Assembly: GCA_004292515.1 (NCBI GenBank)
Contig: RDXB01000057.1
Coordinates: 32,868 to 96,867 of the forward strand
DNA length: 64,000 nucleotides
Direction of reading: 5' to 3'
DNA from: Oscillatoriales cyanobacterium
GTDB lineage: Bacteria; Cyanobacteriota; Cyanobacteriia; CACIAM-69d
The translations under genes were made by a program, and so were the position numbers. The notes below the pieces were generated by a model. The model was not told the DNA's origin. It did no database searches and saw nothing but the letters and a program-made list of their open reading frames with translations. Shown piece by piece: positions 20,198 through 31,094 of the stretch (the stretch's first letter is position 1; each line of letters starts with the position of its first letter).

Positions 20198-21061
20198 CTA
20201 CTGCAACGTAATGGTTGGAGCTGCCGGAGCTGCCGGAGCTGCCGGAGCTGCCGGAGCTGCCGGTACAGCAGGAACCTCAGCGGGCTGGGTCGCCGCCGGT
20301 TGCGCGATCGCACAGGTCGCCAGGTCAGGTGCTTGGGACACGATCGCCACTCGCTCCGGGTTAGCCGACGCACCCAATAGTTGCCGCACCACCGTGGCGG
20401 CCCGTTTGTTGGCTTCGGTGAGCAACCCGCGCTGGCAGGCAGATTCCGTGACCCGATCGAGCGCTTCCTGTTGGGCCCGCGCCATTAGGTCAGGAGCCGA
20501 GTCCGGGCCAAGACCCAAAAAGCCGCGATCGTAGTCATAAACGCGCGATCGAGCAATATCAATTTTGCGATCGAGAATTTCTGGGGCCGGTAGCCGAATT
20601 TCCAACTTACCGTCGGTTCCCAGCCGCACATCCTCGGCCTTGAGCTTGCTGAAGTCAATTCCGGCGCTGATTTCCCCGTAGGCGATGTAGAGCAGCTTGG
20701 TGGAACCAACGACGAATTGCCCCAACACCCGATCGCGCTGGGCCGGGACGATCGCCTCCATCGAAAACACGGTGGTTGTCAGTTCGCTGGCCCCGCGAAT
20801 TTGGTCGATCGTCAGCGATCGCACATCGGCCTTGACCGGTGGCTGCGGCATGTTGAAGGGAGCCGCCACAAACTCGCTAATACCTTTGCCCCAGTTGCCA
20901 ATGCCCGCCGCCGATGTGGCCACGATCGCCACCAGTCCCCCCGTGGCCATCAGGGCAAAGTTGTTGCCCAACTGCGTGAATAAGTTCGGCCGGCGATCGC
21001 GCGGCGGGGTCGTGGGGGCGGGTGCGGGCTGAGTCGTGGGGGGACGTTGATCGACCTTCAT
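20198..21061 (-). CDS. DUF4230-like membrane protein with Ala/Pro-rich C-terminus
   Basis: IRGASELTTTVFSMEAIVPAQRDR... KLLYIAYGEISAGIDFSKL; C-terminal (PAA)n encoded by GCCGGAGCT repeats. Confidence 0.7.
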   Translation of the reverse strand: MKVDQRPPTTQPAPAPTTPPRDRRPNLFTQLGNNFALMATGGLVAIVATSAAGIGNWGKGISEFVAAPFNMPQPPVKADVRSLTIDQIRGASELTTTVFSMEAIVPAQRDRVLGQFVVGSTKLLYIAYGEISAGIDFSKLKAEDVRLGTDGKLEIRLPAPEILDRKIDIARSRVYDYDRGFLGLGPDSAPDLMARAQQEALDRVTESACQRGLLTEANKRAATVVRQLLGASANPERVAIVSQAPDLATCAIAQPAATQPAEVPAVPAAPAAPAAPAAPAAPTITLQ

Positions 21062-21149
21062 AACCAGAAGCCTAAGAGGGAGAACCTGACGGGGCGAAAC
21101 GGACGATGGGCGGCGAAGAAACTCGTTGGGGGCAATCTAGAGTTTTGGG

Positions 21150-21262
21150 CGATTGAAACGGTTGATTTTCCCTGCCCCAGTCGTTGTAACAAGGGGCTTA
21201 AGCCCCTTGCTGCTCCATGATCTCGTGACGCTGGCATCAGAGGTTTGGGCGACTTGACAATC
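21150..21262. mobile_element. MITE family A copy, reverse orientation, next to the ligA stop
   Basis: GAAACGGTTGATTTTCCCTGCCCCAGTCGTTGTAACAAGGGGCTTAAGCCCCTTGCTG...GGTTTGGGCGACTTGACAATCAGCCC. Confidence 0.82.
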
Positions 21263-21266
21263 AGCC

Positions 21267-23396
<2,130 letters not shown>

Positions 23397-23437
23397 CTAT
23401 TCCGGCCGGGAATGCAAGAACGTTCCGGATCGCGCAT

Positions 23438-23513
23438 GGGGCGATCGCTAGTAATGGTCAGGTAGATGCACCCTGACGATGTTCCCCCGGCCCCGGCTGG
23501 GGGATTTTTGTTG
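23438..23513 (+). repeat. 76-bp direct repeat, copy 1 (sRNA/terminator-like)
   Basis: GGGGCGATCGCTAGTAATGGTCAGGTAGATGCACCCTGACGATGTTCCCCCGGCCCCGGCTGGGGGATTTTTGTTG, identical to 27122..27197. Confidence 0.93.
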
Positions 23514-24602
23514 GTCTAGAGCTATGAGTAGAAGCTACTCATCACTTTCTGCTGCCAGGCAAAGGTCTAAGAATGCTTCCTTGAGAGCTTGACTAACTGC
23601 TGAATTTGGCTCGTTCAAAACCAACTCTTGGTAAGCATCTAAATAATTCTGGCGAATTCGATAGAATAAATGCAAAAAATACCGTAAGAAACTCAAGCAG
23701 TCCAAAACAGCAATTTCTACACCATCTGTCTTCTCATACCAAGTTGCTGCATAATCAATTATGTTCTGTTCAATTGGCGCTGTTGTAATAAAAATGTAGT
23801 TCTGAATTTTTTGTTTTGCCTTCAAGATCTTGAAGATTGCCGAGTCAATATCACTCTTGGTAATAGCCCGCTTTTTCATCTCATAGGCTGTGACAACAAA
23901 AGATTTATCCTGTAGTGTGATTTCTATATCACCGAGAGACCTTGTTTGTGAGTCTGCGGCATTATGGGATTTTAGCGGTAGAGCCTTTTCTTTCAAGTGA
24001 TCTTTCGCTACCTGATACGCAGCCGCCACAATGAGTACTGGCAAACGGCTAGAATTTTTGCAAGCCAGATGCTGAGTAATTAATTTGACAATGGCTTCTG
24101 TTGATAGGGGTAAAGACCCTTGGGATCGTTCTAGACTAGATAATCGCGAATTAATTTGATGCAATTCCTCATCATGAATTTCCAGGAGTATCCTCACAAT
24201 TTCAGTTAACAATATTTCGGCAGAAATTTGATTTTCTACAATACTTTCTAACAAGGTAATTACTGATTGATATAGCTTAACCTCTGATTTCTTGCAGATT
24301 AATTCTTGGTCAACTGTTAAAATTTCATTTTTTCGGAATGCAGGAGTCAAAAAAGCTGTTGATTTATTGGCTGGTAGTTGATGCTTGTCAATAAATGGCT
24401 TGACATATTTTTCATCATACGCACGCCCGGAAAAGCTGTCCCGTCCAGGAATCTTGGTATAAGGTTTACGAGGATCAATTTCTGGGCGATGTAGTTTGGC
24501 AAGCAGGCAAGACATTAAGAATCTTATGCCTGAACGATTGCCAGGAAATTTAAAGATTTGAGTGACGTGCTCGTTGATTTTTGAGTCATTATTTGAGTCA
24601 TT

Positions 24603-25518
24603 AGACCTCTTGCACGAATGAAGAAGGAGTGCCAAAAGTAGTGTAAACAGTCGTCGTCACCACCATCGGGAGATGCTCTACGAAAGCCTCGCCTCACTGC
24701 CCCCATCGCAATTTCGCCGGGCCTGTGGCTTCAGTCGCTCCACCTTCCAAGCCATGCTGGAAGTCATCCACCCCGCACTAGACCGGAGTGGCAAACGCGG
24801 AGGACAAAATAGTCTCAGCGTGGAGAATCAGCTCCTGTTGACCCTGCAATACTGGCGCGAGTATCGCACCCAATTCCATATCGGTCTCGATTTCGGGGTC
24901 TCAGAAGCTACCGTCTGTCGGATCATCAACCGCGTTGAGACGGTCTTGGTCAAAAGTGGTCGGTTTGCTTTGCCCGGCAAACGCCGCCTCTTAGACCCCG
25001 AGGCTGATGAGTCAGTAGTGGTGATTGATGTGACCGAAGTCGCCATTGAACGACCCAAAAAAAACAGCGTGCTTACTACAGCGGTAAGCAGAAGCAACAT
25101 ACGCTGAAAGGACAATTGGTGATTGATTGGCGCTCCAGTCAATTCCTGGCCGTGGCGATGGGTCGAGGTCGCACCCATGACCTGCGGCTTTGGCGTGAGA
25201 GTGCTTTTCGTCTAGCTCCAGACCGGCTGTGTCTAGCGGATAGTGGGTATCAAGGGCTAGCTCGTCACCATGAGGCCACGATCCTCCCAAAACGGAAACC
25301 ACCTCGAAAGTCTCTGCCGGAGGTGGAAAAAGCTTGCAATCAGGCGTTGGCGGCGGTGCGCATTCGGATTGAGCATGCCATTCGTCGCTTGAAGCGATTT
25401 CGGATCTTCTCAGAACGCTATCGCAATCGTCGTCGCCGTTTTGGCTTGAGACTCCATCTTTTAGCTGGGCTGCTCAACTACCAAGCAATACATCCAATTT
25501 GATTCGTGCAAGAGGTCT
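24603..25518 (+). mobile_element. IS5-family-type insertion sequence, 916 bp
   Basis: Terminal inverted repeats AGACCTCTTGCACGAAT...ATTCGTGCAAGAGGTCT, 3-bp ATT target duplication, transposase in two frames. Confidence 0.93.
24673..25502 (+). CDS. IS5-family transposase, ORFA/ORFB joined by a predicted -1 frameshift
   Basis: ORFA 24673..25107 and ORFB ending 25502; slippery CCC AAA AAA AAC at about 25055-25065 gives ...RPKKKQRAYYSGKQKQHTLKGQLVIDWRSS...; ORFB carries DSGYQG and a RRLKRFRIFSERYRNRR tail. Confidence 0.88.
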
Positions 25519-25589
25519 ATTAATTAATGAACGACTACGAGAGTCAATTGCCGATTGGTAGATTTGGTCAAGGATTTCATTCGGTGTCA

Positions 25590-26510
25590 TTAGAATAGCT
25601 CCCGTTGAACAGAGTTGTAATTGATCCAAAGCACTTCTTGTCTCGTATCTTTAGTGGAATGAATGGTTTTTTGTGGGCCAAGAATCTTTTGCCATTTTGA
25701 TTCAGGAAATAGATCTTGCATAACTGGATGATCGTAGCCCGAAACTGCAACCATTCCCTGACATTGATTTAGAGCTAGGGCTAATTCCTGATGTTCTTGT
25801 TCGGTCATTTCAAAACCATAGGATTTGGTATCACCTCGGGTTTCGTGAAGGTACGGTGGATCACAGTAAAAGAATGTGTTGGGGCCATCGTAGAGACGAA
25901 TGACATCCAAAGCAGGCCGATTTTCAATCTGTACCCGCAAGAGACGAAGGGCGATCGCATCTAGTGCTTCAACGCCACCTAGCCATCGAGACACAACCCC
26001 AGACATTCCTGATCGGCTGGTATCCTTGCAATTTGCCCATCGTCCTAATGATGCTGTTTGTGCTAAACCAGTTCTGGTTTGTCGAGCACGAATATAAAAG
26101 CGCCGAGCACGCTCAACATCATCAAGATTATCTAAATCTTCATAGATTGCTTGATAATATTCTTCACGTGAAAAGGGTGTAAGGGCGATCGCTCGAATCA
26201 GTTTGTCTGAATGATCCCGTAAAACTCGGAAGAAATTAACAACTTCCCCATCAATATCGTTGTAGGTTTCAACCGGGGATGACTCCCGATTAAGCAAAAC
26301 AGCACCTGATCCCGAAAAGGGTTCGCAGTAATGGTGACACTGGGGTAAAAGAGGCAAGAGCCAATCTAGATGCGAAAACTTGCCACCATACCAGCCAAAG
26401 GCAATTTTACGCCGACTGCGAGGATGAACAAGAGCATGATTCTGCTCAATAGAATTGCTGGATTCCGAATCTAAAAAAATAGGAGAAGTTCGCTTGGAGT
26501 TTGAACCCAT
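25590..26510 (-). CDS. DNA adenine methylase (Dam-type)
   Basis: IAFGWYGGKFSHLDWLLPLLP...YCEPFSGSGAVLLNR and catalytic DPPYLHETRG. Confidence 0.92.
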   Translation of the reverse strand: MGSNSKRTSPIFLDSESSNSIEQNHALVHPRSRRKIAFGWYGGKFSHLDWLLPLLPQCHHYCEPFSGSGAVLLNRESSPVETYNDIDGEVVNFFRVLRDHSDKLIRAIALTPFSREEYYQAIYEDLDNLDDVERARRFYIRARQTRTGLAQTASLGRWANCKDTSRSGMSGVVSRWLGGVEALDAIALRLLRVQIENRPALDVIRLYDGPNTFFYCDPPYLHETRGDTKSYGFEMTEQEHQELALALNQCQGMVAVSGYDHPVMQDLFPESKWQKILGPQKTIHSTKDTRQEVLWINYNSVQRELF

Positions 26511-26640
26511 AACAGTGGCTACTTATAAAATATTTGATGAAATCATCATCAATGTATCAAATTTATACTGTAGCTGATTTTCGGCTGATTTTTGGAAGGA
26601 AGTTACGATTAAGCTGCTTGTACTAGTGGAGCGATCGCCC

Positions 26641-27087
26641 ATGTCTCTCAAAACAACTATTACCTACGAGACAGACTATTACGGTTGGGTGCAAAAACAG
26701 GTCGAACTTTTGGAGTTGGGCCAGCTCGATCGCCTCGATGTCACCAACCTCATTGAGGAAATTAAAAGCTTGGGAGCTTCGGAACGGCGGGCGCTGATCA
26801 GCGATCTGACGCGGCTCTATCAACATTTGCTGAAGTGGATATATCAACCCAGTCAGCGATCGCCCTCTTGGGTTGCCACCATCAACATCAGCCGCCGCAA
26901 AATCCAAACCCTGCTGAAGGAAAACCCCAGTCTCAAGCCTTGGCTCCCGGAGGCCATCCAAGCAGCCTACGCCGATGCCCGCGATGAGGCCTACGGTGAT
27001 ACGGGGTTAGTGCTGGAGACCTTCCCGATCGAGCCGCCGTTTACCTGGGAAGATGCGATGGAACAGCCCATCCGCCTTGAGCCATAG
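26641..27087 (+). CDS. DUF29 family protein
   Basis: YETDYYGWVQKQVELLELGQLDRLDVTNLIEEIKSLGASERRALISDLTRLYQHLLKW typical DUF29 start. Confidence 0.88.
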   Translation: MSLKTTITYETDYYGWVQKQVELLELGQLDRLDVTNLIEEIKSLGASERRALISDLTRLYQHLLKWIYQPSQRSPSWVATINISRRKIQTLLKENPSLKPWLPEAIQAAYADARDEAYGDTGLVLETFPIEPPFTWEDAMEQPIRLEP

Positions 27088-27121
27088 CCAAGAATTGGGG
27101 CATAGTTTCCGGATTGGGCAC

Positions 27122-27197
27122 GGGGCGATCGCTAGTAATGGTCAGGTAGATGCACCCTGACGATGTTCCCCCGGCCCCGGCTGGGGGATTTTTGTTG
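27122..27197 (+). repeat. 76-bp direct repeat, copy 2
   Basis: Identical to 23438..23513; offset 3684 bp. Confidence 0.93.
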
Positions 27198-27313
27198 CCA
27201 ATTTTTCAGCGATGATCCGCCGTAGTCCCCCGCTTCAAGGACGCGGATCATGACTTGGCTAGAATTGCGCGATCGAACGTTTCAGTTTTCCGCAAAGGAT
27301 CGGTGGCGATTGT

Positions 27314-27496
27314 TATGGGCGATCGCGCGATCACATCCATAGTGTGGTGCTGCATTTGCGGGCGATCGGGGAGCAAGTTCGGGTGGAGTGGAATGGTACG
27401 GATTCTTTGATCGATGACCTGATTGAGTTGGGGTTGCGGGAGGAGGATTTTGTGCCCGCGAGTCCCCGATCGAGTGTGTCGGCGATCGCGGGTTAG
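27314..27496 (+). pseudogene. XisI-like C-terminal remnant
   Basis: Open frame without its own start: YGRSRDHIHSVVLHLRAIGEQVRVEWNGTDSLIDDLIELGLREEDFVPASPRSSVSAIAG; resembles the C-terminal half of XisI-type proteins from memory. Confidence 0.35.
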
Positions 27497-29808
27497 GGGT
27501 TGGGAACGGGTGGATAGGGTTTGCCTTTGGCGGCATAGTAGTCCTTAATTTGGGCGATCGGGCGCAGCATTGTGGCTTCGATGTCTTGCCGCACTTCTCG
27601 GGACAAATAACAATCCGTATTCAAACATTCCAGCAGCCTCCAAGAAGCGGCTGCATATTCTTGCAGTAAGTCTCTTTGTTCATAAGATAGCGACCATTGA
27701 TGGCAGACATCTCGATATCTAATTGCAGTCGATCTAAACTCGGAAAGCCATGGTCTCTCTTCAAGGTTGCCTTGCTCACTATCAAAATCAAGTATTGAGT
27801 CGATTCTTAGGGTTAATTCTTGAATCTTTTTACCAAGGATTTCATTTTTCATGAGTTCACAAAGCTTTAGTGCATAACCTAGATTTTCAAATAGAGAATT
27901 TGAATCATCTTCGGTTTCGTAATATTCTGAAATTGACATCAAGCATCGATCTAGCAGAATGGAATAAGAATCATCATTATCTTCATGGTGCATTGCATCA
28001 GAAATTTCAATTGCCTGATCGAAGTTGATTACACTTATTAAATAGAAGCGACCAGCCAAGTATCTTTTTGGGAAAGACAAATTAGAATCCATCTTGATTG
28101 AAACCCATTCAAGTATTTCATTGAGATCACGATCAAAGGCAATTAATTCATTGACTCTCTTGCTTAAGAGTTTCATTAATTCATCTGCTTTTCTCATGCC
28201 TCCCACTACCAGCAAGGTAATTTCTCTCCAAGATTTTCTTGATATATTTGTTGACAGTAAAGTCCAAAGATCAAGATTTTGACTAAGAAATATTTCACGT
28301 GCAGCAAAATACTCGTGAAATGTTAAGTGGGAAAAGGAATAGATTCCACGCGATCGTTCGATAAGTAGCCCATGCTGTGCCACGATAGAATGCAGGGTAG
28401 CCTCACTATCCAGGCTCAGTATTTTTGGGTTGTTTTGAACATCAGGTAGGTTTGATATATAGCCCACAATCTCTTTCTTGGCTATAGATTTTTCAAAAAA
28501 GTAAAGTCCTTCCTGAAAAGTGGAAAGAGCTAGCTGAGATAATAAATCTTCTTTTCGATCAATGGATAAATTTTTATAGATTTTATCTCGCTGAATGTTT
28601 CGTTTTCCATCCCATTTCTTCAATAAAAGATTTACACCTTCTTCATAAAGCCTGACACGATTACGCGGAAAATCACCACTTTCACCAAATACTAAACATA
28701 GCAATGTTAATAGAAGTGGATTACTTGCCAGCTCTAGAATTGGTTCGTTTACCTTTAATTGTTGAATAAATTGATTGATTTTGGGAATGTCTTCATGATA
28801 TTTAAACCAATTATTGACAAATTCCTTTATTTGATCTTGTGTAAAATCCGCCATTTCTACTTCAGAAAAGTCACTGAAGCTGTATTCTTTTGCCGCAATC
28901 CTACAAGTCATGACGAATCTATTTTTAGGAAAATTTCGCACTAAATTATTAACTTCTTGGATAGTTCGGTTGGTATCATTTGCTAAAACTTCATCTAGTC
29001 CATCAAAAAACATTAAAATTCGACCCTCTTTCAGTAAATCCCATACTATTTTGCTGGATTGAGGGATGGAAAATTTTGACCATTGATCTGCAATAAACTT
29101 TATCAATCCCGGCTGTTTAGAGGACTCTGACCATTCTTTAAGAGTTACAAAAACTGGCACATATTCTTTAAATATTTTTTGATCTAAGCAAGCAATTGTT
29201 AAATGTTTTAAAAATGTAGTTTTTCCTGATCCTGGTTTACCTAAAACCATGAGGGCCTTATGTTGTTCAATAGCATTCAAGCCAGAAATTCTCTCTTGCC
29301 GAACTCGACCTAGGCAAAAGCGGTCAAAATCTTCAACTTCATCTAAATTTTCACGAAGTTCCGATATGGTAAAACGTTGATTTTCTGTCAACTTTTCCAA
29401 CACGTTTACTTGGGTATAAATCGTGCTTAAGGCAATCGGCTGCTCCATATCTAGGACTTTCATTGTGCCGCACCGCCGCCGCAAATCTGCCTCCACCTGC
29501 GATCGCACCCAGGCCACATCGATCGCATCCGATGCCAACTCAGACTGCACCGGCTCGATCGCATCGCCCCAAGCAACCTGCCAAGCCTTGAACTCCGCAA
29601 TCAATACCGGCAGCTTATTTTGTCCTTCTACCCTGATCCCAAAGTCCTTATACAGTTGGCGCAAATGTTGCCCGACGTTGTCCGTGTTGCCACCGCATAG
29701 ATCCGTAGCAATTTTGACCTTGGTTTCTCCGCGCACGATCCTCTCTAGGACGGCTTTTCGTTTGGGTGGCAGCTTGTCGAAAATTTCTTTGGCACGGGCT
29801 GGAGTCAT
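27493..29808 (-). CDS. NACHT-domain STAND NTPase with N-terminal HTH-like region
   Basis: Walker A VLGKPGSGKTTFLKHL, Walker B ILMFFDGLDEV, NRFVMTCRIAAKEYSF, FSHLTFHEYFAAREI; N-terminus LPPKRKAVLERIVRGETKVKIATDLCGGNTDNVGQHLRQLYKDFGI is HTH-like; C-terminal LLECLNTDCYLSREVRQDIEATML. Confidence 0.9.
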   Translation of the reverse strand: MTPARAKEIFDKLPPKRKAVLERIVRGETKVKIATDLCGGNTDNVGQHLRQLYKDFGIRVEGQNKLPVLIAEFKAWQVAWGDAIEPVQSELASDAIDVAWVRSQVEADLRRRCGTMKVLDMEQPIALSTIYTQVNVLEKLTENQRFTISELRENLDEVEDFDRFCLGRVRQERISGLNAIEQHKALMVLGKPGSGKTTFLKHLTIACLDQKIFKEYVPVFVTLKEWSESSKQPGLIKFIADQWSKFSIPQSSKIVWDLLKEGRILMFFDGLDEVLANDTNRTIQEVNNLVRNFPKNRFVMTCRIAAKEYSFSDFSEVEMADFTQDQIKEFVNNWFKYHEDIPKINQFIQQLKVNEPILELASNPLLLTLLCLVFGESGDFPRNRVRLYEEGVNLLLKKWDGKRNIQRDKIYKNLSIDRKEDLLSQLALSTFQEGLYFFEKSIAKKEIVGYISNLPDVQNNPKILSLDSEATLHSIVAQHGLLIERSRGIYSFSHLTFHEYFAAREIFLSQNLDLWTLLSTNISRKSWREITLLVVGGMRKADELMKLLSKRVNELIAFDRDLNEILEWVSIKMDSNLSFPKRYLAGRFYLISVINFDQAIEISDAMHHEDNDDSYSILLDRCLMSISEYYETEDDSNSLFENLGYALKLCELMKNEILGKKIQELTLRIDSILDFDSEQGNLEERPWLSEFRSTAIRYRDVCHQWSLSYEQRDLLQEYAAASWRLLECLNTDCYLSREVRQDIEATMLRPIAQIKDYYAAKGKPYPPVPNP

Positions 29809-29811
29809 GCT

Positions 29812-29843
29812 GAGAATTTCTCATCACCTCTGAGAATTTTCTC
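29812..29843. promoter_or_regulatory. Two operator-like palindromes upstream of the NACHT gene
   Basis: GAGAATTTCTC (29812-29822) and GAGAATTTTCTC (29832-29843), centres about 20.5 bp apart, plus a GAGAG half-site near 29857. Confidence 0.4.
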
Positions 29844-29908
29844 GCATCCAACCTCTGAGAGCCAACTGTTTTTCACTGGAGGAGTTCCAAACACAGGAGC
29901 CAACTCCC

Positions 29909-30253
29909 ATGAAACGCCCGCAAATCTATCAACAACTGCTGATCGTCTCCGTTTTGTTCACCGCCCTCTCTGGCGGAGCCGCCATCCACCTGGCCAGCCA
30001 ACCTCAGATCAATCCCCAACAATCCGAACTGTTCCAAACCTTCAAAGGCCTGTTTGAAAAAGGCGTGTTGGGCATCGGCGGCCTCGTGCTGGGCAAAATG
30101 ACGGGCTACTTTCCCGATCGGTCACCCAGCGATCCTGACGACGACTCAGATCAAGACCACAATACCGATCAATCGAAAGGCGGCCCAGCGCGACTTCGCC
30201 GATCTCCGACCAACGCACCGGCTCGTGATATCATCGGAAGTCGCGCTTTCTAA
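29909..30253 (+). CDS. Small membrane protein with acidic C-terminal tail
   Basis: 114 aa; N-terminal TM LLIVSVLFTALSGGAAIHLA, second hydrophobic stretch GVLGIGGLVLGKMTGYF, DPDDDSDQDHNTDQ tail; divergent from the NACHT gene. Confidence 0.6.
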   Translation: MKRPQIYQQLLIVSVLFTALSGGAAIHLASQPQINPQQSELFQTFKGLFEKGVLGIGGLVLGKMTGYFPDRSPSDPDDDSDQDHNTDQSKGGPARLRRSPTNAPARDIIGSRAF

Positions 30254-30408
30254 CAGCTAGACAGGCGCTCAATTTGTTGAACCAATTCAATGGACTGCCA
30301 AGCCAGACAGCAGTAGGGTGCAGCCGTGAACCGTTTCCGTGCGATCGCCCCCGCTTCCGTTTGGTCAACGCTTAGTCCGCCAACCGCCCACTCGGAGCTA
30401 GCCAAACC

Positions 30409-30546
30409 ATGACCAAGCGTACTCTTGAAGGAACCAATCGCAAGCGCAAGCGTGTTTCCGGCTTTCGTGCCCGGATGCGAACCAAAAACGGCCGCCGCGT
30501 CCTGAACGCCCGTCGCCGTCGCGGTCGCGCTCGGTTGGCGGTGTAA
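30409..30546 (+). CDS. rpmH: 50S ribosomal protein L34
   Basis: [45 protein letters not shown]; below the ORF track's length cut-off. Confidence 0.97.
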   Translation: MTKRTLEGTNRKRKRVSGFRARMRTKNGRRVLNARRRRGRARLAV

Positions 30547-30611
30547 TTCGGGTTGCTCAAGCGCAATTCGTCACAGGGTGGTTGAGCGATCGCCCCAGCA
30601 TATTCCTCGGC

Positions 30612-30998
30612 ATGGCCCTACCCCAAGCATATCGACTGCGACATCGATCAGACTTTGACCGAGTGTATCGGCAAGGCAAACGGTATCGCAGCAAATATCT
30701 GACGCTGTGGGTTTATTGGCCACCAGCGATCGCCTCACCAACCGATGGCCCGGCTCCATCCCCCACTCCACCCAAAATCGGCGTTTCCATTAGTCGCAAA
30801 GTCGATAAGCGATCGGTTGTGCGCAACCGCCTCCGACGCTGGATTCATGGCAGCCTTTGCCAATTGTTGCCCCACCTGCCGCCGGGCTGGTTGGCGGTGA
30901 TCGGTGTTCACCCCACCGCCCTAGAGTGCAACTACCCCAAACTTCTGCAAGAATTGGAGCAGTTGTTGGCGGCGGTTCGTCCCGCAATCAACCGCTAA
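30612..30998 (+). CDS. rnpA: Ribonuclease P protein component
   Basis: LRHRSDFDRVYRQGKRYRSKYLTLW...KIGVSISRKVDKRSVVRNRLRRWI; follows rpmH. Confidence 0.96.
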   Translation: MALPQAYRLRHRSDFDRVYRQGKRYRSKYLTLWVYWPPAIASPTDGPAPSPTPPKIGVSISRKVDKRSVVRNRLRRWIHGSLCQLLPHLPPGWLAVIGVHPTALECNYPKLLQELEQLLAAVRPAINR

Positions 30999-31094
30999 AG
31001 CCCTGGCCTAATCGCCACCGGCCCACCCACGCTATTCATAATAGATGGGCACTTAATTTGGATCAGATCTAGGTATGACCTGGAGACAAAATCT

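Larger units (their letters stand above)
23535..25590 (-). pseudogene. Putative restriction endonuclease gene interrupted by IS insertion
   Basis: Removing IS 24603..25518 and one ATT restores one frame: MTPNEILDQIYQSAIDSRSRSLIN|DSNNDSKINEHVTQIFKFPGNRSGIRFLMSCLLAKL...AAESDE (about 378 aa); ATG overlaps the methylase stop (TAATG). Endonuclease role inferred from pairing with the methylase. Confidence 0.75.
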
